Shown here one piece after another: positions 50,698-59,285 of a stretch of 64,000 bases of DNA. This DNA comes from a virus. Both the position numbers and the translations under genes were made by a program. The stretch is taken from IMG/VR virus record IMGVR_UViG_3300027973_000046, positions 1 through 64,000 of that record; one strand, 5' to 3'. Below the pieces are notes generated by a model. The model did not search any database, was not told where the DNA came from, and saw nothing but the letters and a program-made list of their open reading frames with translations. How positions within the stretch are numbered: the first letter of the stretch is position 1; every line of letters begins with the position of its first letter.

Positions 50698-51090
50698 TTA
50701 GTTATAGAAGTCTTGAACTTCCTTTGGTGTCGCTAAACGAAAACCCTCCTCTGTATCAAAGATTTTTTGAGCGTCATCTTCAGACATTGCTATAAAAGGA
50801 TGATCTTTTGTAAAGGTATATCCGTGGATATCGTATCTGTGATTATCTCTTGTCATTCTTACAAGCAGGGTATCTTCTGGTTGCGCTTTTGGATCAAACT
50901 TTGGAAGAATTTCAATTTCTTCTGTGTCTCTTTCAATTGCCTCTACCGTACTTTGATATACACTCCAGGTAACGCCTTCTTCTGCTAGAGCTGCAATAAT
51001 GTCTTTTTTGTTCTTTAGGCCTTCTGTATCAACTGCAAAATCTGTTGCAATTACTTTTAATTCAGCCACCTTTAATGTGTCAAACGACAT
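50698..51090 (-). CDS. Capsid-associated protein with SAP/HeH-like N-terminus
   Basis: A 130-aa protein. The first 35 residues (LKVAELKVIATDFAVDTEGL-KNKKDIIAAL) form a helix-extension-helix of the SAP/LEM/HeH kind, often seen in phage head proteins next to the capsid gene. The rest is beta-like (DTLLVRMTRDNHRYDIHGYT). It may bind DNA or the capsid inner face. It has AAGGAG and its own promoter. Confidence 0.6.
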   Translation of the reverse strand: MSFDTLKVAELKVIATDFAVDTEGLKNKKDIIAALAEEGVTWSVYQSTVEAIERDTEEIEILPKFDPKAQPEDTLLVRMTRDNHRYDIHGYTFTKDHPFIAMSEDDAQKIFDTEEGFRLATPKEVQDFYN

Positions 51091-51120
51091 ATTTTATTTC
51101 TCCTTTTTCTAGGTCCTTTA

Positions 51121-51149
51121 ATTATAGCATTGTTAAATTTAAATGAAAA
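51121..51149 (-). promoter_or_regulatory. Extended -10 promoter after capsid terminator
   Basis: TTTTCA - 17 bp - TATAAT on the minus strand with TG one base before the -10 (TGCTATAAT). The -35 box overlaps the T-run of the capsid terminator. Confidence 0.65.
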
Positions 51150-51171
51150 GCCCCCAAAATTAATTGGGGGC
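51150..51171 (-). terminator. Terminator after major capsid protein
   Basis: GCCCCCAA-N6-TTGGGGGC followed by TTTTC on the minus strand, 27 nt after the capsid stop codon. Confidence 0.85.
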
Positions 51172-51197
51172 CTTTCTGTGGTCTAATTCCTAATTAA

Positions 51198-52247
51198 TTA
51201 AGAAGCAACCTTAACGTTCTTTACAACGACCCAAGCGTCTGCCTGCTCGATTTGAACGCCAACACGAGTATACATTGTGTACTCGATTGTGTCTTTACGT
51301 GGCTGGAAGAAACGGTAAACAGTTACATCACGCTTGATACCAATAACTACGTTATTTGGGAATGTCAAGTGGACGTCTCCGTGTGAACCTGATGGGGTTG
51401 CGTATGTACCTGTCTGTGTCTCAGGTAGCAATGGAACTTCAACGATTGGAATACCAAATGCGTATGGAGCTACATATCCTGCTGGACCTCCAAGAACTGG
51501 AACATCACCACGGATAATGCCAGAGGCAATATCTTGTGGAGTAACGTTCTGAATGTTCTGTGAGTTAGAGAACAAGTAATCCTGGATCAAGTTTGATCCA
51601 GCAAGGAAGCGAAGGTCTGTGCGACGTTGCTTGTACTTACGTGGCATAGCCTTTAGTGCTGAGTTAAATACGTTACGGGAAATTCCCGCACCTGCTGCAT
51701 CTACTACGCGACCATGTGTCTTTGCCTTCTTAACTGCACCGTCAAATGACTTGTACAGAGCATCGCTTGAAAGTGATGTATCACCGTTAAGAATAAGATC
51801 TTCGATGTCATTTCCAGCTTGTGTTGCCATCATACGTGCAATATGATCTTCAAGATCTGCACCTTCGATGTTGTCTTCTAGAGACTCAGTTGAAAGTTCC
51901 CAGTCCATGCGGAGCTTCTTTGTTGTTAGAGAAATTTTTGAGAAAGTAACACCCTGGTTTATAGCTGTGTTTTCGCCTTCGGATGCAAGTTTTACAAGCT
52001 TCTCTCCTACTGACATACGATCAATTTCTGTTGTGTCGGATTTCATACGGACCGTACGTGCAACTTTACCAATTACGGTAGCATCGAACATATAGTCCAA
52101 GAATCGTGCTGATTGTTCTGGGTTTAGAAGTCCACCGTTGCCATTTTCTGAAGCAACATGAACGCCTGAACCACCTGTTGAGGAACCGAATCCAGTTGAT
52201 ACTGTTGTACCAGCTGCTGCGGCCTTTTCTAATAATTCATTACTCAT
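51198..52247 (-). CDS. Major capsid protein, HK97 fold
   Basis: A 349-aa protein. LLNPEQSARFLDYMFDATVI, VGEKLVKLASEGENTAINQG, and KLRMDWELSTESLEDNIEGA with DLEDHIARMMATQAGNDIED-LILNGD are the N-arm, E-loop and spine helix pattern of HK97-type capsids. No cleavage site was placed. The gene has GGTAGGTG upstream and a strong terminator, as suits the most abundant protein. It directly follows the protease/scaffold gene. Confidence 0.88.
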   Translation of the reverse strand: MSNELLEKAAAAGTTVSTGFGSSTGGSGVHVASENGNGGLLNPEQSARFLDYMFDATVIGKVARTVRMKSDTTEIDRMSVGEKLVKLASEGENTAINQGVTFSKISLTTKKLRMDWELSTESLEDNIEGADLEDHIARMMATQAGNDIEDLILNGDTSLSSDALYKSFDGAVKKAKTHGRVVDAAGAGISRNVFNSALKAMPRKYKQRRTDLRFLAGSNLIQDYLFSNSQNIQNVTPQDIASGIIRGDVPVLGGPAGYVAPYAFGIPIVEVPLLPETQTGTYATPSGSHGDVHLTFPNNVVIGIKRDVTVYRFFQPRKDTIEYTMYTRVGVQIEQADAWVVVKNVKVAS

Positions 52248-52268
52248 TTTTATTTCACCTACCTTATT

Positions 52269-52808
52269 TTAGTTAAAGATTTCATTTACGGAACCGAGGA
52301 AAGCTCCAGACCATTTTGATTTTGATTTGGTAAATACCTCAGACCCGCCAAGGTCAGAGGACTTCTTAATTGCGGTATCGCCTTCTACGGCATCAACCTG
52401 CTTTTGAACACCATCAATGGTGCCCTTTATTTCTGTCACAGCAGCACTAAGTGCGCTGTGCTTTTCTGCCAACTCAGAAATTCTATCATCTACGCTTTTG
52501 CTGAAAGCTTCAACAGATGTTTTAATCTCTGTGACCTGTGCAGCATTCGCTTCTGTAGCCTTTGTGAGTGTCTCTGCGAAAAAGCCTTTTAGATCGCCTA
52601 ACATCTTTGCAAAATCAGGTTCATCAACCATGACCTCAGCATTATCGAGTTCGGCTGCTTTTTCAACGGAGTCGGCAGGAGCTGTATCTTCTGCTGTTTC
52701 TTCAACAATTACATCTGTAATTGGGGCTTCTACAACATCGACAGACTTTTCAATAATTGTTTCTGCTTCTACGGCTTCGACAACTACATCATTTGTTACG
52801 TCTGACAT
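52269..52808 (-). CDS. Nested in-frame scaffold protein (179 aa)
   Basis: An internal ATG at 52808, in frame with the protease gene (residue 263), has a perfect GGAGG seven bases upstream. The product MSDVTNDVVVEAVEAETIIE is acidic, rich in Val, Glu and Ala, and has a coiled coil (TEIKTSVEAFSKSVDDRISE-LAEKHSAL), as scaffold proteins do. This matches the lambda C/Nu3 layout, in which scaffold is made in excess from inside the protease gene. Confidence 0.7.
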   Translation of the reverse strand: MSDVTNDVVVEAVEAETIIEKSVDVVEAPITDVIVEETAEDTAPADSVEKAAELDNAEVMVDEPDFAKMLGDLKGFFAETLTKATEANAAQVTEIKTSVEAFSKSVDDRISELAEKHSALSAAVTEIKGTIDGVQKQVDAVEGDTAIKKSSDLGGSEVFTKSKSKWSGAFLGSVNEIFN

Positions 52809-53594
52809 CTCATTACCTCCTTCTACGTTTGCCTGTTTTGCTAATTGTGTTTCAGGCAACGGTAATCTTGACTTCTTAAATGAAGCAAGAATCTTATCTA
52901 TTTCTTTTGACTTATTTATATCTGAACTTTCTACCCAGCCTATTAGCGAAGCTGGCTTTCCAGATATTGGTGAATCAAAAGTTTTTTCTGTGGACATGAA
53001 AACTGAGTCGCTGTCTTCGCAATAAAAAATATTTTCTGTTACTACATTTGCAGCAAGGCCTTTGTAAATCATTTGTCCGTTAACTTTTTCTATTGACAAA
53101 ATATTACATAGCTCGTTTGCTGGTGAATCAACAATTGAAAGTTCAACTAAATCGTAGTCCTTGATAAATCTAACCGCTTCTCCCGTTGCTTTGTTAACTT
53201 CGTTGTCTGACTCTTTAATTTTTCCGCCAATTGAAAAACCAGAAAGAGTGCCATCAAGAACTTTTTCCCAAGTATCTTGTGCACCCTTTGAAATGTATGA
53301 AGTTACATAAACTCCATTGTAAAAAGTTTGAGACTTTTGATCGTAATATGTTTCTGGCTTAAATGAAACAACTTTACCTACTGCATTTGACTGATGCATC
53401 TCACGAAGATTTCCTCTGAAGTTTTCAAAAGCTTTTACGCTTGCTTCTGCCGTGACTACATCGCCTGTCTGGTCAACATTATCTAATGTTGCAAAACCAG
53501 ATACAGTTCTATTTTCTCGATTGACCTTAGTAAACGGAATCGACAAATGTAGCTTGTCGCCATTACTAGACCAATGGCCTTTTTCAATGTTCAT
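52269..53594 (-). CDS. Prohead protease with C-terminal scaffold region
   Basis: A 441-aa protein. The first 180 residues are a herpes/HK97-type protease: FATLDNVDQTGDVVTAEAS, His in LREMHQSNAVGKV, TLSGFSIGGKI, and Ser in YDLVELSIVDSPANE. A linker follows, then the acidic coiled-coil scaffold (from residue 263). The protease clears the scaffold after assembly. The mRNA appears leaderless: the -10 box ends eight bases before the ATG and no ribosome-binding site is present, in contrast with the strong site of the nested scaffold. Confidence 0.85.
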   Translation of the reverse strand: MNIEKGHWSSNGDKLHLSIPFTKVNRENRTVSGFATLDNVDQTGDVVTAEASVKAFENFRGNLREMHQSNAVGKVVSFKPETYYDQKSQTFYNGVYVTSYISKGAQDTWEKVLDGTLSGFSIGGKIKESDNEVNKATGEAVRFIKDYDLVELSIVDSPANELCNILSIEKVNGQMIYKGLAANVVTENIFYCEDSDSVFMSTEKTFDSPISGKPASLIGWVESSDINKSKEIDKILASFKKSRLPLPETQLAKQANVEGGNEMSDVTNDVVVEAVEAETIIEKSVDVVEAPITDVIVEETAEDTAPADSVEKAAELDNAEVMVDEPDFAKMLGDLKGFFAETLTKATEANAAQVTEIKTSVEAFSKSVDDRISELAEKHSALSAAVTEIKGTIDGVQKQVDAVEGDTAIKKSSDLGGSEVFTKSKSKWSGAFLGSVNEIFN

Positions 53595-53601
53595 ATGCTT
53601 A

Positions 53602-53630
53602 ATTTTAGTGGTTTATCTACTATAACGCAA
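53602..53630 (-). promoter_or_regulatory. Promoter for protease/capsid operon, leaderless
   Basis: TTGCGT - 17 bp - TAAAAT on the minus strand; seven bases then lead to the ATG at 53594. The -35 is of the TTGC type, as at 47105-47133 and 47974-48002. Confidence 0.6.
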
Positions 53631-53647
53631 ATAACAGTTGATTAAAC

Positions 53648-55237
53648 TTATTTGACTTTTGGACCATCGCCTTTGGGGTTTCTGGCTTCTCCGCTTTTAT
53701 CTGGGGCATTGGCTGATCTTTGCTGATCTCGCTTTTTATTTCCAGTAGATTTTGCCTTCTGGTCAGCCACCTGCTGTGGCTTTAAATCTACCATTTCGTC
53801 CCCTCCTTCAACCGTTGTCATATTCTTTCTAATACGAACTTCGTTTGGAGTTATTACCTGCATTCTTAAATAAATTTCGTCAATACGGCTTTGGGTTTCT
53901 TCATCAGTAAGGCTTAATTCATTAAATTTTAATTGTACAACGTCTGTCTTTTCTGCAATTAAATAATTTAATTTCTTTTCAAGTCTATCTTGTGAAGGTC
54001 TGCAAACCTGCTCTTTAAATGTTTTGTCTGCGTCTCTGGCAGCCGCTAAGTTGATTCCTTCTGGGATACCTATCTTGCTAATTGGAACACGGTGAGCTAA
54101 AAGAATTTCATCTCTATTAGACTTACGATAGATATTAAATGAAGACTCTTGCTCTCCTGCTTCAATTGGCTCCATTTTAAATTCTGTTTTTGAGTCTGGT
54201 GTATCCGCTGGAAGTGGGATGTATAGGGATCTGTGATTCTTACCTTTAAGTCCAACTTGAAAAAACTCAAGCAATTTTCTTTCTGACTCTGGGGAAAGCT
54301 TTGCTCCCTTTACTGTAATAATATATCTTGGGACCGCTTTATTTTCAAAGTAGTCTAGGTTATATCTGCCAGCAAATTCATTTCCTGCCAGCGCTTGTTG
54401 TGCTGCAATAATGTCTGGGACTCCGTAGTAGTTATTCATTGGAGTATATTTCTTTAAATGGATAATTTCATTTGGTCGATCTTCTTGAGCGGCAATTGGG
54501 CTTGGTGTTTCCAGATCTCCAAAATTGCGGAAGTAGACTGCCTTGCCGTAAAGTAATTGAATAAACCCGTCACGGAACCTACGCACACGCATTGTTTTGG
54601 CTGGTATATGGCCGATGTAGCCTATGTCTCCAGCGGTTGTACGTCCAACCTCTATGTAACCGTTTCCAGTTGCCTCAAGGTCCGTGTAGGCCTTTATAAG
54701 GGTCTCTGTAAATGATTCCTCTTCGTTGCAATCATCAAGCCAGCGATCTAGCTGTGTTTTAATTCTATCAATTTTTGCACGTGCTCTGTCCACCTGCTTC
54801 TGATCGGTGATGGCGTCCATGGCGTCTTTGGCTTTTGATGTTTCTGTAAACATGTATCCGAGACCAACAATATTTGAAACCTTGGCGTTAATTGCTGCGT
54901 AGTTATATGTTGAAACCTCATAAATTTTTGAAAGGTATTCTAGGTTATAAGTTGGTTCTACAAGATCAAATAATGCATATCCGCTAATAGCTTGTTGCAA
55001 AAGATTTTGCTGTGTTTCGGCTCCGTCTTTACCAACAAATGCTTTTGAAAAATCACGGTTGATTTTACGTTTAAAGTTTGTTCCTAGGCCTCTAAGCTTT
55101 TTAATTTCTTCTAGGCCCATTTTAAATGGGTCTTCGGAGTCTTCCGCTTTTTGGAAATGAAACCAGTCGGATGTGTTTGAAATATCAATTGTATTAGATG
55201 ACTCATCGTCTTCTAAAACTTCTATATTGCGTGTCAT
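53648..55237 (-). CDS. Portal protein
   Basis: A 529-aa protein. The order ISGYALFDLVEPTYNLEYLS, TGNGYIEVGRTTAGDIGYIG, MRVRRFRDGFIQLLY, then LKKYTPMNNYYGVPDIIAAQ-QALAGNEFAGRYN and ILLAHRVPISKIGIPEGINL-AAARDADKTF is characteristic of the HK97/SPP1-type portal. The C-terminus is Lys/Gln-rich and disordered. It forms the 12-mer ring through which DNA is packed. The ATG overlaps the upstream stop (ATGA). Confidence 0.9.
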   Translation of the reverse strand: MTRNIEVLEDDESSNTIDISNTSDWFHFQKAEDSEDPFKMGLEEIKKLRGLGTNFKRKINRDFSKAFVGKDGAETQQNLLQQAISGYALFDLVEPTYNLEYLSKIYEVSTYNYAAINAKVSNIVGLGYMFTETSKAKDAMDAITDQKQVDRARAKIDRIKTQLDRWLDDCNEEESFTETLIKAYTDLEATGNGYIEVGRTTAGDIGYIGHIPAKTMRVRRFRDGFIQLLYGKAVYFRNFGDLETPSPIAAQEDRPNEIIHLKKYTPMNNYYGVPDIIAAQQALAGNEFAGRYNLDYFENKAVPRYIITVKGAKLSPESERKLLEFFQVGLKGKNHRSLYIPLPADTPDSKTEFKMEPIEAGEQESSFNIYRKSNRDEILLAHRVPISKIGIPEGINLAAARDADKTFKEQVCRPSQDRLEKKLNYLIAEKTDVVQLKFNELSLTDEETQSRIDEIYLRMQVITPNEVRIRKNMTTVEGGDEMVDLKPQQVADQKAKSTGNKKRDQQRSANAPDKSGEARNPKGDGPKVK

Positions 55238-55572
55238 TGTACTTTACCGCCTCTTGATACAGAGTCCTTGTAAACCCCTATGTCGTATGGATCTGGGGGG
55301 AGTCCCCATCTAAGTCTTTGTTCTTGCTCTTCAAGCTCTTCGTTGTTAATTTTTCTGCGCCCTGAAAGGAATTTAGGTTGGCCCTCATGAATACCGTATG
55401 AGCGAACCTCTCTAGCCAAAGCATCGATTTTGGATCTATTGCCTTTGATTGCCGTGATCGAAAGAAAATTGCCATCATCATCTCCAATCCATCTGCCATC
55501 AGGCATTTCCCAGACATATATGCCAAGGGTTGTCTCTTCGACAATTTTAGTGTTTTTCTTTAAGATATCCAT
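55234..55572 (-). CDS. Hypothetical protein before portal (112 aa)
   Basis: The ATG at 55572 (MDILKKNTKIVEETTLGIYV) is chosen; a TTG at 55581 is possible. Motifs include EMPDGRWIGDDDGNFLSITA and a C-terminal helix NNEELEEQEQRLRWGLPPDP. No family is recognised. The gene is coupled to the portal by ATGA. An extended -10 box (TGGTATGAT) ends eight bases before the ATG. Confidence 0.6.
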   Translation of the reverse strand: MDILKKNTKIVEETTLGIYVWEMPDGRWIGDDDGNFLSITAIKGNRSKIDALAREVRSYGIHEGQPKFLSGRRKINNEELEEQEQRLRWGLPPDPYDIGVYKDSVSRGGKVQ

Positions 55573-55580
55573 AGACCACA

Positions 55581-55589
55581 ATCATACCA
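55581..55589 (-). promoter_or_regulatory. Extended -10-like box before portal operon
   Basis: TGG-TATGAT on the minus strand, eight bases before the ATG at 55572. No ribosome-binding site is visible. The 55582-55634 gap holds nothing else. Confidence 0.4.
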
Positions 55590-55634
55590 TTATCTGAGAC
55601 CAAAGTCCAGATTTATGCCATACCTTTGCAAATA

Positions 55635-57440
55635 TTAAAGACTTACTGACAGGGGCTCTACAGAAGTCAATGTGAATGAAGTAGAGTCATTCCCGCTTGT
55701 TGCCTCAGATATAGTCATATTGGTGTCATCTATACGGTTTACAATATTTCCAGTATATAGCAAATAGTGTTGGGCTATTTTGGCCTGTGTGAGTGCCTCT
55801 TGATATATAGCCAAATTGTTATACATGCTTCCAATTCCTGATTTTGAATCTGTCTGGTTTTGATTAAATTTTAAGTTAGATGCAGCCGAGGTAAAGGTTA
55901 TAACAACATGGTGGGGAAGCCCTACTGACATAAAGTCAAAAACATTTGTCTCGGCTGTCCTATTTATGCCATTTACATATATTGAAGAAATTGCTGTTTT
56001 AGATATAGCCCCAGAAGATGACCATTCATATATTTTTGAAGAAGCAGATACCAATACATTTTCTCCCAATTCTGGGGTAAATATCATTTCAACTGATCTA
56101 ACATCTGGTATGTTGTTTAAGCTAAACCCATGCCCATTATGCATCTTTAATCCATTGTTCTTATTGTAAGATAGAATTCTTTCATTGTTTCTTGGCAAAG
56201 CATAGTCAAAATTTGATGATACATAATACCCAGAGTTGTCGCTATAAAAATTTTTTGAACTATAAAACAATATCTCTAGATTTCTTAATATAGGCTGATA
56301 CTTGCTTGTGTCATCTGATGACATGGTGACTCTTAACTCTAATATATCTGCTATCTGATTATCATTTTTATTATAGTATGGGAGGGGGCTTCCGTTTTTA
56401 CACTCTTTCCATTCCGCCCCATCTATTTTTACCTCGACCTTAATTCCTTTTACATTATTAGACCAGTATATTTGACTGGTGGATATGTCTAAGTAATTAG
56501 GGACAATAAAATAATCTGTAAAGGAATGGCTTACTGCAACTGGCTCGGTGGTTTCTGGTAAATATAAATAAGATCCATCATTAGATAAAGACATTCCGCT
56601 TGCAAATACGTCTGCCCAGGATCTTGATTCTGGATAGGAGAACTTAAACTTTGGTTTAATTGCAGAGGAGTTCATACTAAACATGTACCCGCCATCTGAA
56701 TCAACTATCTGAGATGAATTAATTTCTTTTATTCCTTCAAGGTAATGCTGCTTGATTTGATTTGGGGAAAGATTAAATTTATAAAACCCTACACAGTCAA
56801 TAACAAATTTTCCATCCGCTGGACCTGTTTTAAAGTTAATAGTTGCGTTAGAGAATCTATATCCTTCTACTGAAGCCGTGTCAACAATATATCCGTTTAC
56901 ATAAAGAGAGATTGATGAATTTTGAAATATACCAACTACATACAAAGACTCTGCGTTTGATGCAGTATAATGAGCTTCGGCTGAGCCAACCCTAAAAACA
57001 ATATTTCCATTTTTATAAAAAATACCTGCATTAATAGATGTGTCTGCGACTATTGTTATATCGCTTTCAATTGGTGGAAGGGAGCACCAAGCTTCAAGCG
57101 TAAAAGAATCATCGCTATTGTATTCATTTGCAATACCCTGACAAATATAATTAATAGATGTATAAGGAAGAACCTGAGTGCCTCTTATTCCACCAGAAAT
57201 TAATGGCATTAACTCTTTTGTTGAAGAGTTTACTGCATATCCATTGTTTAAATTTCCAGAGTAATCATATACAGGCAAACCGCTTAATGCAGAGTATGTT
57301 AACCCGCTGTCCTTTAGTTGCTGATATGTTGCAAATTGAGAAATTAGTCCCGAGTAAGATGCTATGTTGCCTGATATAACTTCGTCTAACAAATAAAATG
57401 ATGTTGGATGGTCATTTAAGACTACGCTTTTGTATGACAT
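55635..57440 (-). CDS. LamG/concanavalin-like virion protein (601 aa)
   Basis: Two lectin-like jelly-roll regions can be seen. The first is at about residues 110-240 (DSFTLEAWCSLPPIESDITI; ISLYVNGYIVDTASVEGYRF), the second at about 440-580 (VEMIFTPELGENVLVSASSK; HHVVITFTSAASNLKFNQNQ). ITIVAD and INFKTG strands fit LamG_3. Such proteins are adhesion or decoration parts of the virion that bind sugars. It lies between the portal and a collagen-like fibre, away from the tail-fibre block, so it may decorate the capsid or neck. Confidence 0.7.
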   Translation of the reverse strand: MSYKSVVLNDHPTSFYLLDEVISGNIASYSGLISQFATYQQLKDSGLTYSALSGLPVYDYSGNLNNGYAVNSSTKELMPLISGGIRGTQVLPYTSINYICQGIANEYNSDDSFTLEAWCSLPPIESDITIVADTSINAGIFYKNGNIVFRVGSAEAHYTASNAESLYVVGIFQNSSISLYVNGYIVDTASVEGYRFSNATINFKTGPADGKFVIDCVGFYKFNLSPNQIKQHYLEGIKEINSSQIVDSDGGYMFSMNSSAIKPKFKFSYPESRSWADVFASGMSLSNDGSYLYLPETTEPVAVSHSFTDYFIVPNYLDISTSQIYWSNNVKGIKVEVKIDGAEWKECKNGSPLPYYNKNDNQIADILELRVTMSSDDTSKYQPILRNLEILFYSSKNFYSDNSGYYVSSNFDYALPRNNERILSYNKNNGLKMHNGHGFSLNNIPDVRSVEMIFTPELGENVLVSASSKIYEWSSSGAISKTAISSIYVNGINRTAETNVFDFMSVGLPHHVVITFTSAASNLKFNQNQTDSKSGIGSMYNNLAIYQEALTQAKIAQHYLLYTGNIVNRIDDTNMTISEATSGNDSTSFTLTSVEPLSVSL

Positions 57441-57447
57441 CCCAAGC

Positions 57448-58605
57448 CTACTTTTCTTCTAGTGATTTTACTCTTGCCGTAAGCTCTTGTACCGCTTTAA
57501 TTAAAGGAGAAATAAACTCTTCATATCTTAATGCTTGTTGGCCTTCTGGATCTGCAATATCGGATATAACCCATCCACCAAAATCTGAAACATTTGCTTG
57601 ATCTAAAACAGATTTAACCTGCTGGGCAATTAATCCGTAGTGAGTTCTATTTCCATCAATTTTATTATACTTTACTGGCTCAAGACTATTTATAAAAGAT
57701 AGCCCAAGGTCAGAAGGCAAAATATTTTCTTTTGTTCTTTGATCTGATATAACAGTAGCTGCTGAATTTAAATATATATTTTTCCAGCCTCTTGTTACGT
57801 TATCTGGGCCAGAGTTTATTGGTCCAAGTAAACCTAAACTAAAGCTGTTAGTTACAAACGGATACCAAGAAGAGTTAACACCAGTAGACGAAGTGGCCGT
57901 GGCTACCAATGAAATTCTTGTTGCAATTGGATCTATGCTAGGAGATGGGCCTGTTGCGCCTGTTGCGCCAGGAGCGCCAGCAGCGCCAGGAGCGCCATCT
58001 GCGCCTCTTGGAATAGTAAAGTTTAAAACAACATCATTAGCTGTTCCAGAATTTGTTACTGCAGCTTGGGAACCAGCAGCACCTGTTGTGACTGTCGGGG
58101 ATATTGCAATTGTTGCCGCAGGAAATCCCTGTAAGCCTCTTTCGCCAGTATCTCCCTTAGCTCCGTTTGTTCCATTTGTTCCATTTGTTCCTGGGGTTCC
58201 AGGTTCGCCTTTGTCACCTTTGGGAAGTATTAGGTTTAAAATTTGTGACGGAGAGGATCCAGTAATTGTTGCAGATGCGGTTAATCCTGAATCTACTGTT
58301 CCTATTGATAAAATATTAGAGGGTCCTGGTCCGCCTAAAATTCCGTCTTGACCTCTTGGTATATTAAATGTCAAAGATTGTGTAGGTGATGTTCCGCTAA
58401 TTGTTACTGAGGCACTCTGTCCAGCATTAAGTGTATTTGTTGCGGCTACGCTTAGTGTATTGGATGGACCAGTTAGGCCTTGTGGTCCAGGATTTGCTGC
58501 AATAAAAGCAGCGATGTCTGTTCCTAAAATACCAAGATCTCTAGGTACGTCGGGTGAGTCCGAGTAACTTGGGAAACGCCATCCATTAACGCCTGTAGTT
58601 GCCAT
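57448..58605 (-). CDS. Collagen-like fibre with Peptidase_S74 chaperone
   Basis: A 385-aa protein. Gly-X-Y blocks occur at NPGPQGLTGPSN, GDKGEPGTPGTNGTNGTNGA followed by KGDTGERGLQGFP, and GADGAPGAAGAPGATGATGP, separated by repeats of about 45 residues that end in LxFNIPRG or LNLILPKG. Proline is often in the Y position, the hydroxylated position in collagen (GAP, GFP). The C-terminal 95 residues are an S74 chaperone (SDQRTKENILPSDLGLSFIN). The next four genes downstream are 2OG oxygenases. The mRNA appears leaderless. Confidence 0.87.
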   Translation of the reverse strand: MATTGVNGWRFPSYSDSPDVPRDLGILGTDIAAFIAANPGPQGLTGPSNTLSVAATNTLNAGQSASVTISGTSPTQSLTFNIPRGQDGILGGPGPSNILSIGTVDSGLTASATITGSSPSQILNLILPKGDKGEPGTPGTNGTNGTNGAKGDTGERGLQGFPAATIAISPTVTTGAAGSQAAVTNSGTANDVVLNFTIPRGADGAPGAAGAPGATGATGPSPSIDPIATRISLVATATSSTGVNSSWYPFVTNSFSLGLLGPINSGPDNVTRGWKNIYLNSAATVISDQRTKENILPSDLGLSFINSLEPVKYNKIDGNRTHYGLIAQQVKSVLDQANVSDFGGWVISDIADPEGQQALRYEEFISPLIKAVQELTARVKSLEEK

Positions 58606-58611
58606 TTTTTA

Positions 58612-58620
58612 ATTATACCA
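58612..58620 (-). promoter_or_regulatory. Extended -10 promoter, leaderless collagen-fibre gene
   Basis: TGG-TATAAT on the minus strand, six bases before the ATG at 58605. Identical in layout to 11110 and 61554. Confidence 0.6.
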
Positions 58621-58622
58621 CC

Positions 58623-59285
58623 TTAGATCTTATATGCAGATAAGTGTGAAGTATATCTTTCGCCAGACACAACTTCTTTAACTTCATGAAGATACGGCTC
58701 TTGGCTTGGAAAAATAACAAGACTTCCTGGTGCTGGCTTTAACGATATGTTATGGTTTGGGAAGCTTATTTCTCCACCTTCATATTCATCGTTTATGTAA
58801 GTTATCATAGAAAATGCTAGGTCTGTGTCTCCGTCGTAGCTATCGCAATGTGGACCCATTGCAGATCCTTTTACCCAGCGCCTTAATGGAATGCTTTGCA
58901 TCTTAAGGCTATATGAATTCTTGTCTAGCTGGTGCGAAGCCAAATACATTTCAAAAGACATCTGTGCTGCCATTTCAAAACTGTTTTTAATATAAAGTAT
59001 TTTTTGGTTTAGCTTTTCATCATCTGTTTTATTCAATACATTTTCTGTTAAAATATTTTTGTTGTTTCCATAAATAAGAGAAGCGTCATTGCTTGCTGTC
59101 CAGTCTTCCCACTTTGTAATTGCCTGGTGGCTTCGTTCGTCTGCATCCACAAGGTGTATAAACTTTAATAGCTCTTCTGGGTAGCTTAAAACATTTTTAA
59201 AGTACCATATGTCTTTTTCAAGAATTTGTACGTCAAACATGTGATACATGTCGTTTGGGTTAAATGTTTCTTTTGATATTTCCAT
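58623..59285 (-). CDS. 2-oxoglutarate/Fe(II) oxygenase (copy 3)
   Basis: A 220-aa protein. The triad is His146-x-Asp148 (GPHCDSY) and His200 (PYLHEV), with Arg210 ten residues on. ITYINDEYEGGEISFP and KPAPGSLVIFPSQEP are the typical P4H-like strands of phage enzymes. Its ATG overlaps the stop of the next oxygenase (59285). It is the last gene before the collagen-like fibre promoter. Confidence 0.87.
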   Translation of the reverse strand: MEISKETFNPNDMYHMFDVQILEKDIWYFKNVLSYPEELLKFIHLVDADERSHQAITKWEDWTASNDASLIYGNNKNILTENVLNKTDDEKLNQKILYIKNSFEMAAQMSFEMYLASHQLDKNSYSLKMQSIPLRRWVKGSAMGPHCDSYDGDTDLAFSMITYINDEYEGGEISFPNHNISLKPAPGSLVIFPSQEPYLHEVKEVVSGERYTSHLSAYKI

